From Photobacterium arenosum (GTDB taxonomy: Bacteria > Pseudomonadota > Gammaproteobacteria > Enterobacterales > Vibrionaceae), in the NCBI RefSeq assembly GCF_014841115.1, contig NZ_JACYTP010000020.1, forward strand, positions 1 through 50,362: a DNA stretch of 50,362 nucleotides, written 5' to 3'. The notes under the pieces were generated by a model that worked only from the letters and a program-made list of their open reading frames with translations, made no database searches and was not told where the DNA came from. The position numbers and the translations under genes were made by a program. Below are positions 24,998-32,920 of the stretch, piece after piece (position 1 is the first letter of the stretch; the number at the start of each line of letters is the position of its first letter).

Positions 24998-25330
24998 TTA
25001 TGAAGTTGTGTCTATCCACACCTCCCCTTTCTCTACTTTCACTGGCCAGACAGGCACACTGACGTCGGGCTGTTCCAGGCACTGGCCGGTTTGCAGGCTA
25101 AAATGCTGTTTATACAGGGGTGAGGCCACACACACTTCCCCTTTGATGTCTCCCACTATGCCTCTGGCAATCACAAACGCCTTACCGATGGGGTCCCAGT
25201 TATCCAGCGCAAAGACCGCTGGCTCTTGGGTTGGCAGGTAAAAAAGGGCCAGTTGCCGCCCTCCCACTATTGCGCCCATACCTGAATTGGTAATCAGGGC
25301 ATCCAGATCGCAGACTTTATCCCAGCTCAT
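24998..25330 (-). CDS. nirD: Nitrite reductase (NADH) small subunit NirD
   Basis: A 110-residue Rieske-like small subunit of cytosolic NADH-nitrite reductase. Its sequence (WDKVCDLDALITNSGMGAIVGGRQLALFYLP, AVFALDNWDPIGKAFVIARGIVGDIKGE, ASPLYKQHFSLQTGQCLEQPDVSVPVWPVKVEKGEVWI) follows NirD throughout. As in other NirD proteins, the Rieske Cys/His cluster ligands are not all kept. It overlaps nirB by four bases (ATGA), so the two subunits are translationally coupled. With NirB it reduces nitrite to ammonium in nitrate assimilation or detoxification. Confidence 0.95.
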   Translation of the reverse strand: MSWDKVCDLDALITNSGMGAIVGGRQLALFYLPTQEPAVFALDNWDPIGKAFVIARGIVGDIKGEVCVASPLYKQHFSLQTGQCLEQPDVSVPVWPVKVEKGEVWIDTTS

Positions 25331-27861
25331 GCGCCCTCCTGTTCTGTTTGCTGAATTAACTCCGCCTTAGGATCGACCATCCGGACCGGAATACGCTGAC
25401 CGCGTTCGCGTCGGTAATCCGGTGTTGCAGCGGCGTCACCTTCATTGACAAAGCGGCGGAAGCGGGCCAGTTTTTCCGGCGTTGACAAGGTGGTTTTCCA
25501 TTCACATTGGTAGGTATCCACCACATGATTCATTTGCGCTTCAAGCTCGGCGTTGAGGCCCAGGCTGTCTTCCACCACTACACTGCGCAGGTAGTCCAGA
25601 CCGCCTTCCAGATTTTGCAGCCACACTGAGGTGCGCTGCAGCTTATCGGCCGTGCGGACATAAAACATCAGCACCCTGTCTATCATGGTCACCAGCTCAT
25701 CGGTAGACAGATCAGACACCAGCAGATCCGCATGGCGCGGGCGCATGCCGCCGTTGCCGCAGACATACAAATTCCAGCCATTTTCTGTCGCAATCACACC
25801 GATATCTTTACTCTGTGCTTCGGCACATTCCCGGGTACAACCGGACACGGCAAACTTGAGTTTGTGCGGTGAGCGAAGCCCCTTGTAACGGTTCTCCAGC
25901 ATAATGGCCAGACCCATGGAATCGTCCACGCCATAGCGGCACCAGGTGGAACCGACACAGGATTTGACGGTTCTCAATGACTTGCCGTAGGCATGACCGG
26001 TTTCAAATCCGGCGTCAATCAGCGCCTGCCAGATATCCGGTAACTGTTCGAGCTGAGCGCCAAACAGATCGACACGCTGGCCTCCGGTGATCTTGGTGTA
26101 CAAATCATATTGTTTAGCCACTTCCCCTAACACAATCAGTTTTTCCGGCGTGATCTCGCCGGCCGGTATCCGAGGCACGACAGAATAACTGCCGTCTTTT
26201 TGCATGTTAGCCAGGAAGGCATCATTGGTGTCCTGTAGCGGCTGATGCCTGGCATCCAGAACATGTTCATTCCACAAAGAGGCAAAAATCGAGGCGGCAG
26301 CGGGTTTACAAACATCACAACCCATCCCCTGACCATGGCGGGCGATCAGCTCGTCAAAACTGCGGATTTGCTCGACTCGGGCAAGATGAAACAGCTCCTG
26401 ACGGGTATAAGCGAAGTGTTCGCAGATATGGTTATTAACTTCCATGCCCAGGGCGGCCAGCTCTTCATCGAGTATGGCTTTCACCATAGTGCTGCAGCCG
26501 CCGCAGCCTGTGCCGGCCTTGGTGCAGCTTTTTAATTCAGACAGCTCGTGCGTCCCGGCCTGAACCGCGTCGGCGATGTCACCGCGTGTCACATTGTGAC
26601 AGGAACAAATAATGGCACCGGCGTCTTTGCTGCCCTGCAAAGAAGAGCAGTCGAACAGCAGCTCGGCCGGATGTGCAGGCAGCGGCATGCCATTGAGGTA
26701 GCATTGCAACAGGGCGTCATAGTCCTGATTATCACCAATCAGGATCGCCCCCAGCAGTTTGTCGCCAGCATCATTCACCACCAGCTTCTTGTAGACACCA
26801 GCGCGCATGTCCTGCAGCACCATCTCCTGGCAGCCTTCGCCCTGACCCAGCGAGTTGCCTATGGCAGACACATCAACGCCCATCAGTTTCAGCTTGGTGC
26901 TCATATCCGCCCCGCTGAACCGGCTGTCACCGCCAAGAATCTGATCGGCTGTAATACGTGCCATGCTGTAACCCGGCGCCACCAGCCCAAAGATTCGCTG
27001 CTGCCACAGGGCGCATTCTCCGATGGCGTAAATATCCGGATCGCTGGTCTGGCAGGCATCGTTGATCACAATGCCGCCGCGCTCGCCGATCTCCAGACCA
27101 CACTGGCGCGCCAGCGTATCCTGCGGCCGGATACCGGCAGAGAAGACGATCACATCCACTTCCAGCGGCTCATGGCCGCTGAAGTTCATTCTGTGAAAAG
27201 CGGTTTCACCATCGGTGATCGCCGTAGTGGCACGCTGAGTGTGGACCTGCACACCTAACTCGGACACTTTGCTTTTCAGCAGCGCACTGCCTGCATCATC
27301 AATCTGCACCGGCATCAGCCGGGGCGCAAATTCCACCACATGGGTTTCCAGACCCAATAAACGCAATGCGTTTGCCGCTTCCAGCCCGAGCAGGCCACCG
27401 CCCACCACGGCACCGGTTCTGGCACCGTCACAGGCGGTTTTGATGGACGACAAATCATCCAGAGTACGGTAGACAAAGCAGTTGTCCCGGTCGCTGCCCT
27501 GCACAGGCGGCACAAAGGGGAAGGAACCGGTTGCCAGCACCAGCTTGTCATAGGCCAGCTGGGTATCGCTGGCGAGTGTCACTCTTTGCTTGTCGCGATC
27601 GATAGCCACAACCTGCTCACCGAGCAGCAACTCAATGCCATTGTCCTGATACCACTGCTCACTGCTGAGCAGCAGATCCTGATGTTCGCTGCCGGAAAAC
27701 AACGATGACAGATGCACCCTGTCGTAAGCGACAAAGCGCTCTTCACCCAACACAATAATCTGATAACGCTGATGAGCGTTCTTCGCCACCAGTTGTTCAA
27801 TAAGGTGATGGCCGACCATGCCGTTGCCCACCACCAGTAATTTTTCTCTTTGCATCAACAT
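25327..27861 (-). CDS. nirB: Nitrite reductase (NADH) large subunit NirB
   Basis: About 844 residues. The N-terminal FAD/NAD(P) module has VVGNGMVGHHL; a BFD-type [2Fe-2S] domain has CSCHNVTRGDI and CTKAGTGCGGC; the C-terminal siroheme/[4Fe-4S] nitrite reductase domain has CVGSTWCRYG and SGCTRECAEA...VCGNGG. It reduces nitrite to ammonium with six electrons from NADH in the cytosol, using siroheme made through the CobA-type methyltransferase encoded upstream. ATG at 27861 follows AGGAG by about six bases; the GTG at 27876 overlaps that site. It is the sixth gene of the assimilatory block and follows the nitrate ABC transporter genes. Confidence 0.96.
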   Translation of the reverse strand: MLMQREKLLVVGNGMVGHHLIEQLVAKNAHQRYQIIVLGEERFVAYDRVHLSSLFSGSEHQDLLLSSEQWYQDNGIELLLGEQVVAIDRDKQRVTLASDTQLAYDKLVLATGSFPFVPPVQGSDRDNCFVYRTLDDLSSIKTACDGARTGAVVGGGLLGLEAANALRLLGLETHVVEFAPRLMPVQIDDAGSALLKSKVSELGVQVHTQRATTAITDGETAFHRMNFSGHEPLEVDVIVFSAGIRPQDTLARQCGLEIGERGGIVINDACQTSDPDIYAIGECALWQQRIFGLVAPGYSMARITADQILGGDSRFSGADMSTKLKLMGVDVSAIGNSLGQGEGCQEMVLQDMRAGVYKKLVVNDAGDKLLGAILIGDNQDYDALLQCYLNGMPLPAHPAELLFDCSSLQGSKDAGAIICSCHNVTRGDIADAVQAGTHELSELKSCTKAGTGCGGCSTMVKAILDEELAALGMEVNNHICEHFAYTRQELFHLARVEQIRSFDELIARHGQGMGCDVCKPAAASIFASLWNEHVLDARHQPLQDTNDAFLANMQKDGSYSVVPRIPAGEITPEKLIVLGEVAKQYDLYTKITGGQRVDLFGAQLEQLPDIWQALIDAGFETGHAYGKSLRTVKSCVGSTWCRYGVDDSMGLAIMLENRYKGLRSPHKLKFAVSGCTRECAEAQSKDIGVIATENGWNLYVCGNGGMRPRHADLLVSDLSTDELVTMIDRVLMFYVRTADKLQRTSVWLQNLEGGLDYLRSVVVEDSLGLNAELEAQMNHVVDTYQCEWKTTLSTPEKLARFRRFVNEGDAAATPDYRRERGQRIPVRMVDPKAELIQQTEQEGA

Positions 27862-27902
27862 AATACTCTCCTGCACATTCGCGATGTCACTGCTGCGCCC
27901 GA

Positions 27903-28727
27903 TCAGGCCACTTTCTTGTTGCTTTTCTTGTCCGGGATCGGCTCCACTTTGCGTTGTTTCTCATAGAGGAAACGCAGCACGCTTTGTCTCAGCCGCTGAT
28001 AAACCGGATCATCGGCCAGCGCGACCCTGTCCCTTGGCCGCGGTAAATCGATATCCAGCACCTCACCGATCGTCGCCGCCGGGCCGTTGCTCATCATCAC
28101 GATGCGGTCTGACAGCAGCACCGCTTCATCAACGTCATGGGTGATCATAATGACGGTGTTATTCAGCTCGGCCTGAATTGCCATCAAAGCATCCTGCAGA
28201 TGCGCCCGCGTCAGCGCATCCAGCGCGCCGAAGGGCTCGTCCATCAGCAGAACCTTGGGCTGCATGGCCAGCGCCCGGGCAATGCCGACCCGTTGTTTCA
28301 TCCCGCCGGAAATCTCATCCGGCCGCTTGTCGTGGGCGTGATCCATCTGCACCAGTTGCAGGTAATGCATCACTTCATCACGGATCGCGGCCGAGGCTTT
28401 GCCTTTGCAGGCCTGCTTCACCGCCAGTTCGACGTTCTGGTACACCGTCAGCCAGGGCAGCAAAGCATGGTTCTGAAACACCACAGCCCGCTCAGGGCCC
28501 GGACCGTCAATTTCACGGCCTTCCAGGATCACCCCGCCGTCCGTTGCATCGAGCAAGCCCGCAACCAGATTAAGCACAGTGGATTTACCACACCCTGAGT
28601 GACCAATCAGAGAAATGAACTCTCCTTTATTGATGGTGAAGTTGACGTCTTTCAGCGCCACAAACTCGCCGTTTGGCGTCGGAAATCGCATTCCCAGATA
28701 ACTGAGCAATAAATATTCGCGTGACAT
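27903..28727 (-). CDS. Nitrate ABC transporter ATP-binding protein
   Basis: A 274-residue ABC ATPase. Walker A is GHSGCGKST (about 43-51), the signature is ISGGMKQRVGIARAL, and Walker B is VLLMDEPFGALD, followed by the switch His in ITHDVDEAVLLSD. It belongs to the nitrate/sulfonate/taurine importer group (NrtC/NrtD/NasD-like) and is much shorter than the NrtC form, which has a fused solute-binding domain. It powers the NrtB-like permease encoded just upstream. The C-terminal tail is lysine-rich. Confidence 0.93.
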   Translation of the reverse strand: MSREYLLLSYLGMRFPTPNGEFVALKDVNFTINKGEFISLIGHSGCGKSTVLNLVAGLLDATDGGVILEGREIDGPGPERAVVFQNHALLPWLTVYQNVELAVKQACKGKASAAIRDEVMHYLQLVQMDHAHDKRPDEISGGMKQRVGIARALAMQPKVLLMDEPFGALDALTRAHLQDALMAIQAELNNTVIMITHDVDEAVLLSDRIVMMSNGPAATIGEVLDIDLPRPRDRVALADDPVYQRLRQSVLRFLYEKQRKVEPIPDKKSNKKVA

Positions 28728-28752
28728 GGTTCTCTCCTTGTCTTCAGCTGAC

Positions 28753-29724
28753 TCAGCGCAGGCTCAGCTGTTTATTCCATGAAAAATGTCGTTGCAGGCT
28801 GAGCATGCCGCGGTCGAGCAGCAAACCAATAAAACCTATGGTCACAACAGCCACCATGATTCTGCCCAGTGAGGCTGAGCTGCCGTTTTGAAACTCATCC
28901 CAGACGAACTTACCCAGCCCCGGGTTTTGCGCCAGCATTTCAGCGGCGATCAGTACCATCCATGCCACACCGAGCGACAAGCGCAGACCGGTGAAGATCA
29001 TGGGCACAGCAGACGGCAGCACTATGGTTCTGACATGCTGCCAGCGCGACAGCTTAAGCACCCGGCTGACGTTGAGCAGATCGTTATCGACCGCTGTGAC
29101 ACCTACAGCCGTATTGATCAAGGTCGGCCACAGGCTGCACATCGCAACGGTAAACAGCGAATTGAGAAAAGACTTAGATACCAGCGGATCGTCGCTGACA
29201 TAGAGCGCACTCACCACCATAGTGACGATGGGCAGCCAGGCCAGCGGCGACACCGGTTTTAACAGTTGAATCACAGGGTTAAAGGCCGCGTACAGGCTCT
29301 TGTTCAGCCCCAGCACGATCCCGGCAGGAATGGCTAAAGCAGAAGCCAGCAGGAAACCGGCGGCCACTGTCAGCAAACTGGTGCCAATCTGATCAAAGAA
29401 AGTCGGTTTACCTGTGTACTCACGGGTTTTCACCTCTGCCTGCGGATTTTTCGCCAGCGTGGCCGCATTGCGTTTTTCCTGACGCTCGTAGAACGCGGCT
29501 TCGCGGCTGCGTTCACGCTGATGTTCGTCCACCAGACCGCTAAATTGCTGCCAGGTCTGCGCGGGACCAGGTAAGGTTCCCAGCGAGGTATTGACCTGAC
29601 TGGCCGCCAGATGCCAGATCACAAGAAAGATAAGCAGTCCCAGTGCTGGAAAAGCCAGTCCGCGACTGAAATGAATCACCTTGGCCGGTTTAGGGATAGC
29701 CGGTAATGTGAGAATCGATGCCAT
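28753..29724 (-). CDS. nrtB: Nitrate ABC transporter permease (NrtB-like)
   Basis: A 323-residue inner-membrane permease of the binding-protein-dependent type. After the first membrane helix (LAFPALGLLIFLVIWHLAASQ) comes a long charged periplasmic insert (about 55-105), then the permease core with the EAA-like cytosolic loop (SRVLKLSRWQHVRTIVLPSAVPMIFTGLRLSLGVAWMVLIAAEML). This is the NtrB/NrtB subfamily. It sits between the substrate-binding protein and ATPase genes, completing a nitrate/nitrite importer. Confidence 0.93.
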   Translation of the reverse strand: MASILTLPAIPKPAKVIHFSRGLAFPALGLLIFLVIWHLAASQVNTSLGTLPGPAQTWQQFSGLVDEHQRERSREAAFYERQEKRNAATLAKNPQAEVKTREYTGKPTFFDQIGTSLLTVAAGFLLASALAIPAGIVLGLNKSLYAAFNPVIQLLKPVSPLAWLPIVTMVVSALYVSDDPLVSKSFLNSLFTVAMCSLWPTLINTAVGVTAVDNDLLNVSRVLKLSRWQHVRTIVLPSAVPMIFTGLRLSLGVAWMVLIAAEMLAQNPGLGKFVWDEFQNGSSASLGRIMVAVVTIGFIGLLLDRGMLSLQRHFSWNKQLSLR

Positions 29725-29736
29725 GAGCGGTACTCC

Positions 29737-31101
29737 TTACAGTGTGTCGTCGCCTTTCAGACCAATCGCGAACTTGTTGAGGTAGGCATTGGGCTGTTGG
29801 CCATCAAAAGTGATCTGATCGATAAAACCTTGCTGCGGAGGACGGAAACCGTCTTCCTGGTCAAAGTCAGGAAAATCGGCCGCAGTCAGCTTGCCTTCTT
29901 CGATTAAGGCTTCAGCGGCCTGACGGTAGATATCCGGGCGGTAGACTTGTCTGGCGATCGACATATACCAGTCATCAGATTTCGCTTCAGGGATCTGCCC
30001 CCAGCGACGCATCTGGGTCAGAGTCCAGACGGCATCGCTGTAATACGGATAGGTGGCGTGGTAGCGGAAGAACACATTGAAATCCGGCGCCGGGCGGATA
30101 TCGCCTTTTTCATATTCGAAGGTGCCCGTCATACTGTTGGCAATCACCTTGGCATCTGCCCCCACATACTGGCTGCGGGCGAGTAAGGCCACCGCTTCTT
30201 GCCGGTTGGCATTGTTTTTTTCGTCAAGCCAGTGAGCAGCCCGGATCAGGGCTTTCACCACACGAATATGGGTATTGGGATAGGCATCGGCCCAGGCTTT
30301 GCTGACCCCGAACACTTTCTCCGGGTTGTTACGCCAGATGTCGTAATCGGTAATCACCGGCACGCCTATGCCTTTGGATACGGCCTGCTGATTCCAGGGT
30401 TCGCCGACGCTGTACCCCTGAATGGTCGCGGCCTCCAGCGTCGCGGGCATTTGCGGCGGTGGAGTAACGCTCAGCAGCACATCAGCCTGACGCTGGCCGC
30501 TGTTATCGCCGTGGGCCGGGTCGTAATACCCCGGATGTATTCCCCCGGCAGCTAACCAGTAACGCAGCTCATAGTTGTGTGTGGAAACAGGAAACACCAT
30601 GCCCATGTTGAACGCCTTACCTTCCGCCTGATACGAGGCAATCACAGGTTTAAGCACGCTGGCACTGATTGGGTGCCGGGGGGTGCCGTTGTCCGTTTTC
30701 GCCAGGTTCGGCTTGATCGCGTCCCAGACGTTATTGGCAACCGTAATGGCATTGCCGTTGAGATCCATGCTGAAAGCCGTGATCACTTCCGCTTTGGTCC
30801 CTATACCTACGGTGGCGCCAATCGGCTGTCCGACCAGCATGTGGGCGCCATCCAGCTCGCCGTCAATCACTCTGTCCAGCAGCACTTTCCAGTTGGCCTG
30901 AGCTTCCAGTGACACGTACAGGCCTTCGTCTTCGAAGAAGAAGTTTTCATACGCCACGGCCAACGGGGCCATATCGGTCAGCTTGATAAAGCCGAACTTC
31001 AATTCATCTTTTTCCGGCGGACCTACCTGGGCCTGTGCCGACAGCGATATCAGACTGGCACTTGCGATGCCGGCTATCATCCATCGATTGATCGATTCCA
31101 T
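29737..31101 (-). CDS. nrtA: Nitrate ABC transporter substrate-binding protein (NrtA-like)
   Basis: About 454 residues with a signal peptide (WMIAGIASASLISLSAQAQ), so the mature protein is periplasmic. The body is a CmpA/NrtA-type nitrate-binding protein (FGFIKLTDMAPLAVAYENFFFEDEGLYVSLEAQANWKVLLDRVIDGELDGAHMLVGQPIGATVGIGTK). ATG at 31101 follows AGAGG by seven bases. The longer frame to 31194 would include the leader hairpin and is rejected. A strong terminator hairpin precedes the gene and suggests attenuation control by the NasT-like protein encoded upstream. Confidence 0.94.
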   Translation of the reverse strand: MESINRWMIAGIASASLISLSAQAQVGPPEKDELKFGFIKLTDMAPLAVAYENFFFEDEGLYVSLEAQANWKVLLDRVIDGELDGAHMLVGQPIGATVGIGTKAEVITAFSMDLNGNAITVANNVWDAIKPNLAKTDNGTPRHPISASVLKPVIASYQAEGKAFNMGMVFPVSTHNYELRYWLAAGGIHPGYYDPAHGDNSGQRQADVLLSVTPPPQMPATLEAATIQGYSVGEPWNQQAVSKGIGVPVITDYDIWRNNPEKVFGVSKAWADAYPNTHIRVVKALIRAAHWLDEKNNANRQEAVALLARSQYVGADAKVIANSMTGTFEYEKGDIRPAPDFNVFFRYHATYPYYSDAVWTLTQMRRWGQIPEAKSDDWYMSIARQVYRPDIYRQAAEALIEEGKLTAADFPDFDQEDGFRPPQQGFIDQITFDGQQPNAYLNKFAIGLKGDDTL

Positions 31102-31131
31102 ATCCAAACCTCTTCCATAGATAAAAAACAA

Positions 31132-31182
31132 AGCGTTAAAAACAAAAAACGCCGCTCTCCCCGAAAGGAGCAGCGACGTTGC
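31132..31182 (-). promoter_or_regulatory. Leader terminator (attenuator) before nrtA
   Basis: On the minus strand a long GC-rich stem (AACGTCGCTGCTCC / GGGGAGAGCGGCGTT, a few mismatches) is followed by TTTTTTGTTTTT, about 40 bases before the nrtA start. With an ANTAR protein gene directly upstream, this fits the NasR/NasT antitermination scheme. The terminator structure is seen; its control is inferred. Confidence 0.75.
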
Positions 31183-31276
31183 TGTATTGATCAATTTTTT
31201 CAGTGGCGCGTGACGTTAGCGCGGGTTTATACCGGCTAGACCACCTTACCTTTAATTCACCAGTCTCTGCTCTGTA

Positions 31277-31358
31277 GATCCCCGCCTACGCGGGGATGAC
31301 AGGCTAATGCCACCGGCATTCTCTCGCTCTCTCGTCATTCCCGCGCAGGCGGGAATCC
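31277..31358. repeat. REP-type palindrome pair (REPIN/BIME-like)
   Basis: Two inverted GC-rich palindromes: GATCCCCGCCTACGCGGGGA (from 31277, then TGAC) and TCATTCCCGCGCAGGCGGGA (31335-31354, preceded by G). They are near mirror copies in opposite orientation about 35 bases apart. This is the form of dispersed REP doublets. It lies between the nasT-like gene end and the nrtA leader. Confidence 0.8.
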
Positions 31359-31375
31359 ATTAGCGTATTACCGGG

Positions 31376-31990
31376 TCATAAACGGTTCAGGCTCAGCAGC
31401 AGGTTTTTCGCAATCTGGCCTAAACTCTGGCTGTTGTGCATGGCGGCCTCACGAAGCAGGCGATAGGCTTCTGCCTCATCCAGCCCCTGATGCTTCATCA
31501 GCAGTCCTTTGGCCTGCTCCACCAGCCGCCTGTCCTCAAGGCGGCGATTCAGCGTCGCCAGCGCATTTTCCATCTGGCTCTGGCTGTCCCTGACCTGGCA
31601 TGCCCTTTCTACCCATACACTCAGCGCCGTTGCTGAGTCCGCCGGTAAAAGCACATAGCCATTAGGTGCAGGGAGCCGGTCGATATCCTGATGCTCAAGC
31701 TGCCGGAGCAGTACCACCAGCGGCCACCGTTGGCTGTCTGCATGGTCTACCAGCATCCTCAGCTCGGCATCAGCTCTGGCCCAGTTGATCACCAGTGCAC
31801 TGCCCTGCGTCTCTGCCGTCAGTGCCGCAAGCTGGCTGAAGCGACAACCGATAACATTGTCATATCTGGCCGCCAGTTCGCCGGTCAGCTTTGCCTGTTC
31901 CCGGGTACAATCGCTGCAAACCAGTATCTGACTGATGTCTTTATGGTTGCTGGCGACTTGCTTTCGATCTGACTTTTCTGGCTTGGCCAT
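31376..31990 (-). CDS. nasT: ANTAR-domain antitermination regulator, NasT-like
   Basis: About 204 residues. The N-terminal half looks like a degenerate receiver domain (ILVCSDCTREQAKLTGELAARYDNVIGCRF), and the C-terminus is an ANTAR RNA-binding domain (LNRRLEDRRLVEQAKGLLMKHQGLDEAEAYRLLREAAMHNSQSLGQIAKNLL). NasT proteins bind paired hairpins in nitrate-assimilation leader RNAs and prevent termination when nitrate or nitrite is present. ATG at 31990 follows AAGGA by about nine bases. It lies between cobA and nrtA; candidate leader terminators precede both nrtA and nasA. No NasS sensor gene is seen nearby. Confidence 0.88.
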   Translation of the reverse strand: MAKPEKSDRKQVASNHKDISQILVCSDCTREQAKLTGELAARYDNVIGCRFSQLAALTAETQGSALVINWARADAELRMLVDHADSQRWPLVVLLRQLEHQDIDRLPAPNGYVLLPADSATALSVWVERACQVRDSQSQMENALATLNRRLEDRRLVEQAKGLLMKHQGLDEAEAYRLLREAAMHNSQSLGQIAKNLLLSLNRL

Positions 31991-32068
31991 TGGCCTGTCT
32001 TCCTTGTACACAATGGTTCAACACGCATTCATACATAAAGAAGCAAGCAATCAGCCACTTAGTCAAAA

Positions 32069-32920
32069 TCAGCCGTAAAATACCTCTTTAGGGTTAGTCT
32101 CAGCGGCATCGTTGCAGTTAAGTGCTTGATTCAGGGTTGCACGCAGTTCAACAACATCGCCGATAATGAGTAATGCCGGTGACTGTCCTTTTAACTCCTG
32201 CCCCAGTTTGGTGAGCTTGCCCAATGACGACACATGGACTTTCTCCTCCGGTGTGCAGCCTTTAATGACCACAGCCAGCGGTGTGTCCTTGCTGAGGCCA
32301 CCCAGTGTCAGGCCGCTTTGGATCTCTCTGGCCTGCTCAAGCCCCATATAAAAGACTATGGTTTGCCCCGCGCCGATTAACTGCGCCCAGGCAGGTAACG
32401 CGCCGGACACCACATGGCCGGTGACCAGAGTGACTGAACGGGACATTTCTCTGTGCGTCAGCGGGATAGAGGTGGATGCCGCGCAGCCAATGGCAGCGGT
32501 AATGCCGGGCACGAAATCAAACGGGATTGCCTCTGCCGCCAGCGCCAGCCCTTCTTCCCCGCCTCGGCCGAAGATCAGCGGGTCGCCGCCTTTCAGGCGC
32601 ACCACATAGCGGCCTTGTCTGGCCTGCTCTATCAGTACCTGATTAATGGCTTCCTGTTTCATGCTGGGCTGGCCGCAACGCTTACCCACATAGATACGCT
32701 CAGCATCCGGGTTCGCCATCGCCAGAATGGCATCGCTGACCAGGCGGTCATACACCAGCACTTCTGCCTGCTGGATGGCCTTGAGGGCTTTTAAGGTCAG
32801 CAGTTCAGGATCGCCCGGCCCCGCTCCCACCAGACTGACGGAAGGGCGACGCGGCACTGACTGGAGCCGGGTTACCGTCGCTGCGCTGTGTGTCGATATC
32901 ATTGGTTTTACTGTACTCAT
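32069..32920 (-). CDS. cobA: Uroporphyrinogen-III C-methyltransferase (SUMT)
   Basis: About 283 residues. The SUMT signatures are SLVGAGPGDPELLTLKA and RLKGGDPLIFGRGGEE; VPGITAAIGCAASTSIPLTHR and a SAM-binding core follow. The enzyme adds two methyl groups to uroporphyrinogen III to make precorrin-2, the siroheme precursor needed by NirB. It is the methyltransferase alone, without the CysG dehydrogenase/chelatase part. The ATG at 32920 overlaps the nasA stop (ATGA) and has GGAG seven bases upstream, so it is coupled to nasA. The longer frame to 32998 lies inside nasA. Confidence 0.95.
   Translation of the reverse strand: MSTVKPMISTHSAATVTRLQSVPRRPSVSLVGAGPGDPELLTLKALKAIQQAEVLVYDRLVSDAILAMANPDAERIYVGKRCGQPSMKQEAINQVLIEQARQGRYVVRLKGGDPLIFGRGGEEGLALAAEAIPFDFVPGITAAIGCAASTSIPLTHREMSRSVTLVTGHVVSGALPAWAQLIGAGQTIVFYMGLEQAREIQSGLTLGGLSKDTPLAVVIKGCTPEEKVHVSSLGKLTKLGQELKGQSPALLIIGDVVELRATLNQALNCNDAAETNPKEVFYG

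Noticed and set aside
26548..27258. Long open frame antisense to nirB (236 residues), plus others antisense to the nitrate genes
   Set aside because: They are shadows of GC-rich coding sequence; composition and lack of family motifs argue against real genes, while the minus-strand genes are certain.
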